Shown here: positions 1 to 11,661 of the stretch, one piece after another
Layout: the number at the start of each line of letters is the position of its first letter
Numbering within the stretch: the first letter of the stretch is position 1
Assembly (NCBI GenBank): GCA_002286855.1
Contig: NRSV01000005.1
Coordinates: 620,001 to 684,000 of the forward strand
Reading direction: 5' to 3'
Source of the DNA: Bipolaris cookei
Taxonomy: Eukaryota > Ascomycota > Dothideomycetes > Pleosporales > Pleosporaceae
Length of the DNA: 64,000 nt
Translations under genes and position numbers: made by a program
Notes under the pieces: generated by a model
Databases searched by the model: none
What the model saw: only the letters and a program-made list of their open reading frames with translations
What the model was told of the DNA's origin: nothing

Positions 1-598
1 GTGAGGGAAAGGTGGTCCCGAAAAAGGCGCCATCAACAGTCTGGAAGCGCGAGTTGGGTGGGGTGTATACGTCCAAACAGGAGGGGCAGTACAGCTTGAC
101 TGTCTCGTGGCCAGGGCTGTCATTGAGGCCCACGGGCAGTACCTTGCAGGAGCTGCAGTTAACGCGTGGGCATGTGCCAAAGTGCTGAAGCTCGTATTTC
201 TCGGCCATCTGTTGTATGCCCGGTCGCGACGTGATGTAGCGTTGATGTATGAGTCCATAGAGCAGCTCCGCAGAGCTTTCTATGACGCTGAGGTCAGATG
301 CTATTCGGAGATGCCTTCGGTCGCCTGCGCGCCGGTAACCTGGAGGCCTCTCGTCGCCTAGGACCTCATCTTCCTCGTCCTCTTCTTCTTCCTCTTCGTC
401 CTCATCCTCGTCGTCCTCAGGCTCAACATCTAGGATCATCTCCAGTGCCTCCTTGTACATGGGTACTTGCGATTGGAGGCCTGTCAGATTAAAGTCATCT
501 TCAATGAAGTCTTCTGAGACCTCTGCAAAGTATTCGTGACCCAGCAGCCCGCAAAAGGATGCGATCCACGACTCGGTGACCTGTGAAGAAGACGACAT
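1..598 (-). CDS. CKB1: Casein kinase II regulatory (beta) subunit, partial
   Basis: Regulatory subunit of the CK2 Ser/Thr kinase tetramer, which stabilises the catalytic subunits and selects substrates. The ATG is at 598-596 and the frame stays open to the window edge (199 codons), so the C-terminus is missing. Visible are the N-terminal block SFCGLLGHEYF-like (WIASFCGLLGHEYF), the FIEDDFNLTGL motif, a long Asp/Glu run typical of the Ckb1 type rather than Ckb2, the ELLYGLIHQRYI helix, and the zinc-binding cysteines: CPRVNC starting at residue 143 and the later YCPSC pair. No intron is needed in the visible part. The acidic insert is why I prefer Ckb1 over Ckb2; the family assignment is firm, the paralog choice less so. 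Confidence 0.93.
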   Translation of the reverse strand, partial: MSSSSQVTESWIASFCGLLGHEYFAEVSEDFIEDDFNLTGLQSQVPMYKEALEMILDVEPEDDEDEDEEEEEEDEEDEVLGDERPPGYRRAGDRRHLRIASDLSVIESSAELLYGLIHQRYITSRPGIQQMAEKYELQHFGTCPRVNCSSCKVLPVGLNDSPGHETVKLYCPSCLDVYTPPNSRFQTVDGAFFGTTFPS

Positions 599-1204
599 GG
601 CGGCGGCCGTGTGTATAATCTAGTACCTCTATCTAGACGTGACTGGTACTGCTACGCGCAGTCGCAACAGGCGGGTGCGTGTGACGGGACGAGGGGTTCG
701 AAAATGCGAATGTGGGGGTAAGGGCCTGTTGTAGGTACAAGAACCAACAATGTATCGTCGTCCGAACGATGGTATCAGGCAAGGAATGGGTATGGTGTCG
801 GAATCTGCGCTTGCAGTCTTGGTTATCGCATGCGTGTTGGTGTTGGGGAGTTCGACAAGGAAGGCGTCGGGGGAGGTCGTGATACAGTTGAAGCTGGGTG
901 GGGGAGGGGTCGAATGAGCGCGAGGCTCTACGCAAGGAGCGGTCTAGTTCCCCAGACACTGCTTGAGGTGTGCGATTTATCGGTGCAGTCGATCCCTTGG
1001 ACACCCCAGGTGCACGAGTGAAGCCGTAGTTTGGCAGGTCGAGATTGATGGCTGCCGCCCGAGCTTAGCGATAGACCACGTGATCTCCCACAAGCCCTCC
1101 GCCCTTGTTTCACCGCCTGTCACGCAGCCACTATCTTGAGCGATTAGAAGAATATAGAAGTCATATTTTTGTGAGAATATCTGAAGCTAGGCTAGGCTGG
1201 GCCC
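599..1204. other. Gene-free stretch: CK2 subunit promoter side and 3' end of the Zn2Cys6 gene
   Basis: 606 bp between two minus-strand genes. It must hold the CK2 beta promoter and the 3' UTR of the regulator ending at 1205. The longest reading frame (minus, 633-1004) is Ser/Thr/His/Pro rich, has no recognisable motif and lies where a promoter is expected. I see no repeat or RNA gene. Confidence 0.6.
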
Positions 1205-3560
1205 TCAGAACAAATCCCTCATGATACGCGCCAACTCATCGTTCTCTTGCCCAAACCCATTCACAAACTCTCCATTGCCATTTGCCATGTCATTCGACGA
1301 CCCCCCAAATCCTTGAAGGTTGAAAATCCCGCCAGCCGCCTCAAATAGATTCGTGAGGTCACTCGCCATTCCGTGCGGCGTATCCAGCATGGTGCCGTTG
1401 CGGCCGTTAGAGAACAGCGCTAATTCATCCATCGAGTGTCCTGCTAGACCTGCCATAGCCACTGCAGCAGACGAATGTGCGTCATGAATTTCCTCGTTGC
1501 GTACGGCAAGCCCAAGACGTGGCCCAACTTCCTTGATCGTCTTAATCGTCTTCCATAGCCGCTTCGAGACGTACGAGTTTGATGAGAGACCCCGCACAAG
1601 GTCGAGCGCCATATAAAACTCGTCTCGGCATTCTTGGTTAAACTCAGCCGGTGCATGAGCCACAGCAAGAAACAGTACTGCAAGTGCTGACACGAGGAAG
1701 TAATTAAACGTTATTTGCTGACTTCTGTAAATATCAGATGTCTGGTTGAGATATGTCAGTATCCGGATCGTGTCCTTGGCTACTTTGACAACAATATGTG
1801 CAAATTCCAAATTCTCCATAATGGTAGTTGCTGTGTGCAAGACTGGTCTGTATATGAGAATTCGCATCTGGTTTGCCCGAAGGTACAGCACCACTTGGAG
1901 TCGGTGAACTAGACGCGCTGGAGTCTCGACTTGTCTGCCACTGTCCGGATGCACAAACCTCAAGGAATCTGGGATGCTGCGATGCCAATTCAGGACCTGA
2001 AAATCCAGAAAAGATATATCTTCCTTGTTAATCTTGTCCTGCTGGCCCACATCGGTGATCGACTTCCACACTTTCGAACTAATTATTGAGTACGAGATCA
2101 TTGCGTTGAGATATTGGCCAGACTCGTGAGACGATGCGTCCTGGTTGGGTCAGATTCTGAAATATATGCAGACAGTTGAGCATGACATACAGGCTTGGGG
2201 ACATTATCAATGTCCGCATCTTGCAAGGCGAATGGCATTCCGGTCCCAAAGCTCCAGCGGCGATCGAGAACGTAGATGGTCCAAAACATGCGGATTGCCG
2301 ATGCTTGATCCTCAGGATTGGGGAATAGAGTCGCATACGTGTCCCGGTGATGTAAGCCCAATTCAAGACATTGTCGCGAAGCCAGCCCGCTTATCCGCCA
2401 AGCCAGCCCTTCTTCATCGTGGTGAAAGTGATACATGGCCTACACTTGTGAGCATGATTGAAGACTGTAAGAGGACTTTGACTCACAACAAGGACCAGCA
2501 GATTTATGTTATGCAGACTGACAGGCTCAGACAGTGATTTTTCAACAATCTTATGCACGTTTGCGAAGAGTTTCTCTCCCAATGGATCCTTTCCCCTACC
2601 TTCGAGTACGAGGGTCATTGCAAGGACTAACTTGAGTGTACTAATCTGCTCATCCATCATTGCGTCTGAGCCAGGAAGAGCACGTTGCATGAGGCCCGAT
2701 CTAGTGGCAGCCTCTACAAAAGTAAATAGCATTTCAGTATAGCGCAGTAACTTGTCCACATCCAAAATTGGGTACATTGTGGCTACTTCGTCGCGCCAGA
2801 CATGAACCAGGCGTAGAGCCTCGCTCTTTGAGAGGGCCCATATCGGGTCTTTGTCGGCGTGGAATGGTCGCTTCGACGGCATAGCGTTGACTGCAGGAGG
2901 CGATTCCCTTGGTGTCTCATCGTGCGCCAACAGGTCCTCGTCGTCTTCCTCTTCGCCTGGATTGATGCCCATAGTTTTGAGACTCGATCTCGCAACCCCG
3001 ACGTTGAATGCGTTTGACGTTGGCCCATGAAAGCGATGGTGTTTGCTCGACGACTTGGACTGCGATCGCGAAGGCTGAGGAGGCAGCATGGGCGTCTGCT
3101 GGCAGTCCTGGGTGAAAGGGGTGCCCATGGAGCCATTGCTGTGGACTTCGACTTGGCTTCGGAGGGCGCTGATGTTGTGGAACAGATCGTCTACTTGTTG
3201 CTGGAGCGAGTTGATATGCGCTGACATCTGCTTGAACCTCGGACATGTCAGTCGCGCTGTGTTTTCGGTTGCGATAAGGCGATTTGCTTACTCTTCGCTC
3301 TCTTTGAAGTTGTTGCAGCAGTTGGGCGAGTACTGGCAGTCGAGATTGAGGTTCCCGCAGCGCTGGCAGGGTGTCTGGCCGTTGCATTTGATCTTCCGGC
3401 GTTTGCACTCATTGCAAGCAATGGAGATGTAGCGGTTGCGCTTCGCCCTGGGCTGGGCTGATGCATCCTCGCTCTTCCGCTTCACATTGTTGTTGGCGTC
3501 TTGCAACGGGCTGATGGCGTCGCCAGCGTTGGATTTGTCTGCTGGCGTCGTGGAGCTCAT
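1205..3560 (-). CDS. Zn2Cys6 fungal-specific transcription factor
   Basis: Four exons: 3560-3292, 3237-2487, 2439-2191, 2140-1205; introns of 54, 47 and 50 nt; 734 aa. The binuclear zinc cluster C-x2-C-x6-C-x5-C-x2-C-x6-C lies at Cys49, 52, 59, 65, 68 and 75 (ACNECKRRKIKCNGQTPC), followed across intron 1 by a coiled-coil-like linker with several Leu/Gln heptads. The middle of the protein (MYHFHHDEEGLAWRISGLAS, LGLHHRD, RMFWTIYVLDRRWSF) is the fungal-specific transcription factor domain (PF04082-type). The C-terminus is Gly/Asn rich and probably activating. In-frame codons upstream of 3560 contain no ATG before a stop. I do not recognise the specific regulon. The stop of MON2 is only 240 bp upstream, so its promoter is short. 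Confidence 0.88.
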
Positions 3561-3800
3561 GGTTAATTCCGCGCGCGCGCCAGTTCCGCCACAACAAGTG
3601 GGCACAGGTGAGGCAAGAGGTCTGGAGTCACGGTCGGTGTGTCTCCGGCCCGCCCTTGTGCGGACAGGGTTCCGGCTGACTGCTCCGGCTGGAATATCAT
3701 GCGTTCGACTTTCGCTTCGCCATTCAATTACTACAGTTTGAACAATGTCTTCTATACAGTGGTATACTCCAAATTCTTCTATCTAACCTCTGTGTCCGCT

Positions 3801-6800
3801 TCAATTATCATCCAACCCAAACTCTTGCCCAACAACATCCGTCAGCTTCGACAACATCTCGAAAACTTCACCATCATGTCTGGCGACCTTGGTTGCCTTG
3901 ATTAATAGTGGATACAGCCTGTGTATATGTTTCCAGTGTTTGGAATTCACTCCTGGCGCATCTGGTATGGCTTGTGGCTCACATTGCAGCTTGTGCAACT
4001 CCTCAAGTACGAAGAGCAACTCGCGTCTCTGCGACTCGGGCGCAGGCATACGACCCCGCAAAGGATGATCGGCTATGTACGTCTTGAGCGGGAGCGCACA
4101 TCGTAGAATGAGATATGGAGCTGCTGCTTGAGCTAACTTGACTCGTTCGGGACTACTATCGTAAACAGCAACGAGACTGAACAACTCAGAGAGACATGAA
4201 TAGCCCATGTTCGGCCGCCATGTACACTCAAGCTCGGCTGTTTGTCCTAGACGAACCTTGTAGAGCTCTTCGAGTGGCGCTGCCATTATGTCCGGTAGTT
4301 CTCCAGATAACGGGTTATTTATTAGAGACGTTGAAAAGAGATTGCGGGTATAAGACCGCCGAAGGCTGTCTGGAAGCGACGCAGAGCCCAGAGGAAGGAC
4401 AACGATCTCGCGGAGCTGTTTGAAAGACGCAATGTCAAGCACCTCGTCTTTCTCGAGCGACATGGGAGCATCTGATGATAACTGTGCTCGAGTAATATAG
4501 TAAGCTATATCTACCAGATTGGCCCAGATCTCTTGGTCCGAGCCAAGATGCGACAATGCCGGCTTGATGATGGCTATGCTCGTCGACGTAGCCTTTTGCC
4601 ATAAGGTTGGTGCTTTGCCTTCGCGTTGCCACACATACTTCTCTTGTATGGGCCGCGCCAAACTATTCAAAGCACGAGCAAAAGCATCATTCTTGTAAAT
4701 CTCTTCCTGATCGATGTGCTTGATAATCGTGTCTTGCAACAGCGTCATAGACGCTTTTGATAGCGCAACAAAGGTCGGCCCGCGTCTTCCAGGAGACTTG
4801 TCTTGTGAGGTGTAGGGTAGTGTTATGAACCGGCCCAGCAACTCGATTAGATACGACGAAATCTCGGGACCGTCAGTCTTAACTATTGACAAACACTCCA
4901 GAACCCGACTCTGGAGCACAGTCATGCTGTCCACATCAGAAGAGTAGGCGACTTTGTCGGAATTGACAACGCAGGCCTCGAGATTGCCGAGCATAGAAGG
5001 CAGTTCTGCAGCAAGTGGTCCATCTGCAAGACGATAGATGGCTTTGAAAGCATCTGCGTAAGCTACAAATGCTTCTTGGTTGTCTTCCTCGCCGCCTTGT
5101 TGCCACACGTCTTGAGAGGGGAAATAACTCCTCCACACCCCAGCCGTTTTGAGCAAGGGCTCTATACTCCATATATGATTGCTGTAGGACTGAGAAAGAA
5201 CACCTGTGATGGTGTCGAAGACCGATGCTCCTAGAGCATGTGAACGGTACTCAAAGTACCGCTGTAAGAGATCGAGTAGCTCGGACCATGCGTCCCCAAG
5301 CTGAGATGTATCCAGTTTATCCATATAAGTGGTATTTAGAATACTTACAGTCTGAAGCACGGCTCTTGTTGTTTGTCCCCAGTCTTTTAGCAGATCATTC
5401 TGCGGTGACTGAGTCCGGATCTCGCGCTGTACCTCCAAATTCGCCTTTACCATACCGAATAGTATTGTGCGAAGGCAGAGTAGCCACACATTCGATGATA
5501 ATTGGTCGGAGCAGTTCTCAAATATCCTCTGGATTGTTTGAATTGCAGAGTTGCGTACTTCGACACGTTCGTCGACGGTGATGGAAGAAAGGTTCAATAA
5601 AACCTGGAGCCACAGGGCCGAAGTTGCTCCATTCTGTGAGTGACTGGAAACGGCAAGTTCGGTGTCATCAGTCTCGCCAACGACTTCTGGCAGTGAAGAT
5701 AGGTCAGCCTTGGATTGCAAGTAGTCTGACACATTCCAGAAGAAGGTGATCGCCTGCATAATGTTAGAAGTGGAACAAATACACGTGTAGTTGACCCACA
5801 GTTAGAGACATGTTCAAGTCCTCTTGCTGGGAACAAAGCCTGCGCAAAAGCTCTAATAGAGTGGATAGACAAGCATCTGGAACGGCAGTCATGAAATCCG
5901 AGCATATAAGGCTGACTGTTGCGAAGGCAGATCGGGCAAGAGATCTTGAAATAACTTCTGGAGCGCTCTCCAACCGCTTATCAACTTGAGGCCTTTCATT
6001 CTCGTGCTTTTGTTCTTGAAGAGAAGACTGGTCCGGTACAAATACACTCATCAAGCTCTCGATGACGGAAGCCCATCCAGCAACTAATGACTCACCGCAT
6101 TGCTCAATCACACTTTTGAGTGCTTCAAGAGCAACTTGGTGAACCCGCATGTCAGCATCACTAATGGTCTCTCTGTTGGCTCCATCGTAGTGGTAGAGGT
6201 CTGCAATCTGTTTCTGTAGGGCAGCAAGTATGCGAGCCTGGATTTCCTCACGTTGTTCATCAGACATGGATAGCTCAGCAATGTCTCGAACAGTCCTTGC
6301 CAGAATGTCAGCGGCAAGCAGCCTTGTAGATGTCGCTTTCCGGCTATCCGTAGAGAACCGTACAACTTCCTTGACAAGGATGTTCCATCCGCTTTCTGCA
6401 GGATCGTACTGGGCCAGCCTGCTCTCATTCAAAGTTGCGAGCTCTCCAATCTTGTTCAACGCAAAGGCTGAATCGCGAGGGTTTTTTTCAGTATTTAGAG
6501 AGATTCCGGAAACGCTACCAAGACGCCGCTGATGCATAATCTGAGGACGACTAGAAGACGCTGGCGTCCTTTGACCACTCTCTGGAGCCATGCTGTTCAG
6601 AAGGGAACACAAGGCTTGCAACACTTCTGAAAATGACTCATTAGGGAAATCAACGGTGCTCTCAAACAGTCTGCGAGCTGCTGCCTGTACAGCTGAGGTT
6701 TCTGCCTCTAGCTTCTCAGTGCTGCCATCTCCGTGTCCAAGTCCAGACCCGCGACTGCCTGTTTGACTTGTAAACGCCATAACCAAGTCGGCTACCTGTA

Positions 6801-9072
6801 GCGTCTCAAAAACAATCGACCAGGCGGAATTGAGGGTCGGTCCCAACGCGATTGCCAGATTGAGCAAAGCCCTCAGACACAGCAGATTGCGAGGAGTTAA
6901 AGCAGGTATTGTTGACTCATTTGAAGAACCTCTATGTTTGTCTGCCGACATTGAAGAGCTTTGACTCACAAAGCTGTCTACGCTAAGTATGGCTTTGGCA
7001 TTAGAGAAAACTCCGGGCTTGTCAGCTGAAGCTGAAGTCGTGGGCGGTATATTTGCTAGCAACAGGTTTGATGGCACTGCTGCTTTGCCCAATGTTGTTA
7101 GAAATGCATCCCGTGGTGTCGAAAGTCTAAGAAGGCCGGCGACCTGCGTGATCTTTTGTATGGACCGAACCAGGGCACGGTAATAGTCGTTGTCAAGCGC
7201 GGCGTTAAGGAAAGTCGAGCAGGTTGCAAGCACTGCTGGCCAGCATTCCGTAACCAAGCTTGTCGACGTCTGCACAGAGGCGTAGGCGGAGTGCTCTGCG
7301 AGTTCAAGAGGATTTACAGGTATAGTTTTTTTGCGGAAAGATTGGGTTCGCGAAAGCCGATTGGAACCTTCATCTGGCAATGCAGCGTCTGCATCAGGCT
7401 CGTTTGAGTCATCCGTTTTGTTTTTTCTCCGGGTTCGGCCTTCGTGGTGTACGGTTAGTGGAAGGACAAACTTGGCCAGACTCTCGGAAATGTTGGTGAT
7501 GCATGTCAACACCAAACTATAGATATACGTATCTGGTAAGACAGGCGGGTCGGACTTGTCAAGGTGTTCAATACAAGGAGTTTTGAGAGCGCTCCATTGT
7601 GCGCTGATTCCAAAAGGACGAACACCGCTGCTATTGTCACTCACAGGGCCACCTATGACGCCGGCCAGAGCACCTGCTTCAGCGACAGCATGGTCTGACA
7701 GCGCTAGTTTTCCGTCTTCGGCCCCAACGACGGCTGTCGATTGCTGACCAAGGCCAATGAGTGCAGGCTTTTCGGCGGCAAGCCGTACGAAAGCCGCCAA
7801 ATTATCACCAAAAACATTCTTCTTCTCGCTTTTCGCGTCAAATAGCGCATAGATGGCCAAAAGAAGCTTAGAATCGGCGTAGATACTGCGAAATACCTCT
7901 AAGCAGAGTGCTCTCTTCCATGCCTGAGAAGCCTCTGGATCAAGCATATGATTCAAAAGACCGAGTGCAATCTCGCATTCCGAGGGAAGTATATCAAGGT
8001 GATATCGAATAATCAGATGCAGTATCCGAATGATGCGCACAGTCACTGGAAATGATAGCCGGTCAGACAAAGAGCGAATGATGAGGGGCATGAGTTGGGC
8101 CCGCAAGATGTGTATTTGCTCTGGGTGTGTCGTCATGATTTCGTTGTGATTTGACAGTACTGCCTCGATAAGCTCAAGTATTGAAGACGGTGGCAGCGAA
8201 GCGAATCGCATATATACGGGCTTTTCTCCTACGATCAGTGAAATGAGATCGGTAAACATCTAGCCATGTTTAGCAAGATCAGACCAACGTGGAGGCCATG
8301 CAAACCTTGTAAGCATCGTTCGCTGCCGGTCTAACTGAAACTTGGCCATCGTCACCTTTTACCTCGGTCACGGTGGGGATTTCCAGCGCTCTCTCTTAAC
8401 AAGAGGTCAGTACACGATAAACGGCTATAAAGATGGCTGGACCGTACCATCTTCGGAAGCGACCCTTTCATACACAACAATGACAAGCTGTTGCAATGTT
8501 GCAGCAGCTGTGTTGCTTACAGCAAAGTTCTTTGCGTTTTGCAGACTTGAGCATATTTGAAGAACAGATGAAAGAGAATCGCCCCTAATTTCCGCAGGGT
8601 AGTTTTGAAGCAGAGAGGGTAATGCCTGCAATATCTTCAATTGGATGTCGTGGCCTAGTTACATCAGCTGAGCGCATACTGTTCGGGAGTGGGTGAGCTC
8701 TACTTGATGATACCGACTCGCGAAATGCATCCAGGATTTCCGCCAGTCGTTCCCGTGGCAAAGCGCGTGAAACGCTAAGCCTCTGCAGACACGAGACTCC
8801 TGTTGATGCGAATTTGGCATTGTGAGTACTGCAAGCAATCAAAAAAGGTGAGATGAAATGAGGACGTCGAGACAGATCTTGGACGCGGTTAACACATAAT
8901 CAACTGACGGGGATTAAACTAGCTCACCAGCTGAAAGCTGAGCCTCGGAGGTATTAGAGAGCGATCTGAGATCCTTGAGGGCTGCTTCTGCAGCATTTCG
9001 GAGTTCGGTATTCCTGCGCTTGGAGTCCTGGATGAGGTTCCCGAGTTCAGCTGCCAAAATTTGAGCCGTCAT
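3801..9072 (-). CDS. MON2: MON2 homolog, Golgi/endosome trafficking scaffold
   Basis: Large peripheral membrane protein related to the non-catalytic parts of Sec7/BIG Arf-GEFs; in yeast it works with Dop1 and Neo1 at late Golgi and endosomes. Six exons: 9072-8928, 8877-8704, 8654-8448, 8394-8306, 8259-5800, 5753-3801; introns 46-53 nt; 1675 aa, close to the 1636 aa of yeast Mon2. The N-terminus (ELGNLIQDSKRRNTELRNAAE, ISPFLIACSTHNAKFASTGV, EILDAFRESVSSS) is the conserved DCB region; the HUS-like block lies in exon 5, and LNMSLTAITFFWNVSDYLQ, spanning the intron at 5754-5799, is the conserved late motif. Every junction keeps frame. It is divergent from MMS2 with 462 bp between start codons. 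Confidence 0.95.
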
Positions 9073-9534
9073 GCTATGCGAATGACCCGAAGCATCTGGG
9101 CGAATTGTGCTAGCAAAGGAGCAACTTTGAAATGCAGGATATGGTTGTTGATGTAGTATGGCCGACTATGAGAGGCAACGTATAGATGTCGCGTAGCGGA
9201 CGTGGCCAAGCGATGGACCAATGCAGGTGCAAGGTGAGACCCTGGTCGGCCGCAACCTCGTCATATCGTCGGCACTAGTCGATCCCGACAAGCATCTTGA
9301 GACGAGCAGCAGAGCAATCAGCTGGTCACCCGATAGCCTTGCAGAGAATTGCGCCTGGCGATACACTGCTTGATAGAGACTTGCGTGCGTCACCAGCAGC
9401 CACTTTGAATCGCATCTTGCACCCTCGCCCAGAGCCACCGCCGACCATTACCCTACCTCTTGAGCGGGGTCCGTCCATCCCACTTCCTCACGCGCCACGC
9501 TTCACTCCAGTACTCTCGCACCAGCATTGCAACA
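9073..9534. promoter_or_regulatory. Shared promoter region of MON2 and MMS2
   Basis: 462 bp between two divergent start codons, so both promoters lie here. The MMS2-proximal 100 bp is pyrimidine rich on the coding strand, typical of fungal transcription-start regions. No TATA box or repeat stands out. Overlapping short frames on both strands show no motif. Confidence 0.6.
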
Positions 9535-10160
9535 ATGGGTGCCAAAGTTCCGCGCAACTTTCGTCTGCTAGAAGAGCTGGAGAAGGGTGAGAAGGGGCTT
9601 GGTGCTGGTACGGTAGACCTGCCACTTGGCTGTGGAGAACGCATTGCTGAGAATTGACAGAGGCCTGCTCATATGGCTTGGACAACGGAGATGATCTGTT
9701 GATGTCGGACTGGAACGGCACCATACTAGGTCCACCCCATGTATGTGCCTCTTCCCCCATGTGTCCAGTCGCATGTTGACAAAAATTCCCAGAGCGTCCA
9801 CGAGAACCGCATCTACAGCGTGTCGATCCACTGCGGCCCAGAGTATCCCGACACACCCCCGGACATCAAGTTCACGTCCAAGATCAACCTGCCCTGCGTC
9901 AACCCTCAGAACGGAAAGGTATGACCTTGCAAGGTGAGCATGGAAGAGCGTGTACTGACAAGGCTAGGTCGATCCCACAAAGCTGCCCTGCCTGGCCCAG
10001 TGGAAACATGAGTTTACCATGGAGACCATACTCATCGAGCTTCGAAGGTAAGGACAGCCACTAACAGATAAGTCGACGACTAACAATACAATGCATCAGA
10101 TACATGGCGCTTCCCCAGAACAAGAAGCTCCCACAGCCTCCTGAAGGAACGACTTTCTAG
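9535..10160 (+). CDS. MMS2: Ubiquitin-conjugating enzyme variant Mms2
   Basis: Catalytically inactive E2 variant that pairs with Ubc13 to build Lys63-linked ubiquitin chains in error-free post-replication repair. Five exons: 9535-9607, 9661-9740, 9793-9918, 9968-10047, 10100-10160; introns 49-53 nt; 139 aa. The protein begins MGAKVPRNFRLLEELEKGEK, continues ACSYGLDNGDDLLMSDWNGT and ILGPPHSVHENRIYSVSIHC, and ends LPQPPEGTTF. The position where active E2s carry the catalytic Cys is the NLPCVNPQNGKV region, without the usual active-site HPN...C block, as expected for a UEV. The length matches Mms2 orthologs (about 137-139 aa). Confidence 0.96.
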
Positions 10161-10646
10161 TCGTGCTTACGCACCCCAACTGTCCTGAGAAAGCAGTTCG
10201 AACAGACGTGTGACTGTATGCTGAATCTGAATGTACGACGAGACAACGTGAAGGTGCATGGGATGGAGTTTTGGTCTGCCAGATGAATTCATAATCTAGG
10301 TAATTGACCACGACTATGAATGATATACATATTTTCTTGATACATGGCTCCGTTTGCTCTGTGTTTGATCACTTATGTCGGGACCTGTAATGTGCTTGCA
10401 TGACTACACATTGCCCAAGCACGCTGAAAAGACATGCACATGATTTGTATCTTAACTTACCCCAGTGCTAACATTAAGAAGCAACCGGAAAATGTAGTAG
10501 TACTATACAGGAAGTAGTATTGAGTTACGGAATCTGCTCGAATGTTATGTAGAGCAGTAAACCCGGCACGTGACCATGTGTCATAGTCGAAATATCTCGC
10601 GTCGCAACTCCGACCCGCAAACCTCCACCGCGAGCAATCCTCATGC
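10161..10646. other. Gene-free stretch between MMS2 and the LYR gene
   Basis: 486 bp holding the MMS2 3' UTR and the promoter of the next plus-strand gene. An ATG at 10643 precedes the chosen start at 10647 but its frame stops after 8 codons, so it would be a minimal overlapping upstream ORF. No repeat or RNA gene seen. Confidence 0.55.
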
Positions 10647-11596
10647 ATGCCCCGCTTCCTCGAGCCTAAAAAGTCAACACAACATCGTGTAGCAGGTGAG
10701 ACCATTGAAGGAATAGTATGCGCATAGACTCTGACATTTTGGTCAGCAATTGCTCTTTACCGGGCCCTGCTTTTACGATGTTCGTCTGCTCCCCTCTCTG
10801 ATGACGACCGCGTCTCCCTTCGCAACGCCGTGCGCAACAAATTTCGACGGAACCGGAAGATACAAAGCCCGTACCAACTGGGGCTGACTTTCAAAGCCGG
10901 CTATGAGGTGAATTTGTCTTTTTGGACATGTGTCTGTCCGCAATTGATAAGATATAGACGTTGGACCATCTCGATGCCTCGACAGCGGGCAATGCAGCTA
11001 GCACGAGCATACTGACGCGAATGGTGGCTCAGCTACCATGCGCTCTGATACGCGCTCCTCCAGTGAGAAGAATCGAAGGCACGTCGTCCAAGGAACCCAA
11101 AGAACGACTCGCGTGTCTGCCTCCAGAGAAAGCTGTCTTAAATGTCCGCCCATACCCAAAGACCTCCGGCCCCCGCCATGTTCCCATAATGTCTTCCGCG
11201 AACGGAATCCCCTTTCTCCGCCTCACGAAACCTCAGCCTCCAGCTCTGAGCCGTGTTCTCCGTCAGCGACTACAGCGCAAGATTCAGCTTTTCGACACAA
11301 AGGTGCTACTGGGCAATTGGTGGCTACCCATGTGCCAGCAAGAGGATGAGTGGGATGCGCTGATCAATGCACAATTGAAGACACGCGAGGACGATGTCAA
11401 GTGGACGGATGCGATTAGGCAGTCGGAGCGGGTAAACCAGGAAGCGTATGAGAATGATATGCGCAAGGATAGAGAGATTACAAAGAAGATGCAGAATATT
11501 GTGGACTTGGAGACGAAGATGGCACTGCAGGAGGGGCAGACGATTGTGAGAGGAAGAAGAAGGCGCCCAATACAGGTGATCAAGCCAAAACTTTAA
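10647..11596 (+). CDS. LYR motif (Complex1_LYR-like) protein, probably mitochondrial
   Basis: Three exons: 10647-10695, 10747-10907, 10958-11596; introns 51 and 50 nt; 282 aa. The N-terminus carries the tripeptide Leu20-Tyr21-Arg22 in AIALYRALLLRC, then a basic helix (RNAVRNKFRRNRKIQSPYQL) and a downstream Phe, the pattern of LYR-family helical proteins that act in mitochondrial Fe-S cluster transfer and respiratory-complex assembly. The remaining 200 residues are unusually long for the family and end in a highly charged helix (NDMRKDREITKKMQNIVDLE) and a basic tail (RGRRRRPIQ). The family is inferred from the motif; the client complex is unknown. Its 3' end is only 65 bp from the converging GIR2 gene. 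Confidence 0.78.
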
Positions 11597-11661
11597 TAGT
11601 ATGGTTTGGCTATGCAACTGTGTGCACTCAGTTTCTAAGGCGCAAAGTTACGCAATGCACG

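Noticed and set aside
2145..2190. Shorter intron 3 of the Zn2Cys6 regulator using the TTTCAG acceptor
   Set aside because: It would leave a TGA in frame; the later acceptor AACCAG after a CTGAC branch point gives a continuous conserved frame.
3558..3605. Longer N-terminus of the Zn2Cys6 regulator from 3605
   Set aside because: The codon at 3605 is GTG; the first ATG in frame is at 3560.
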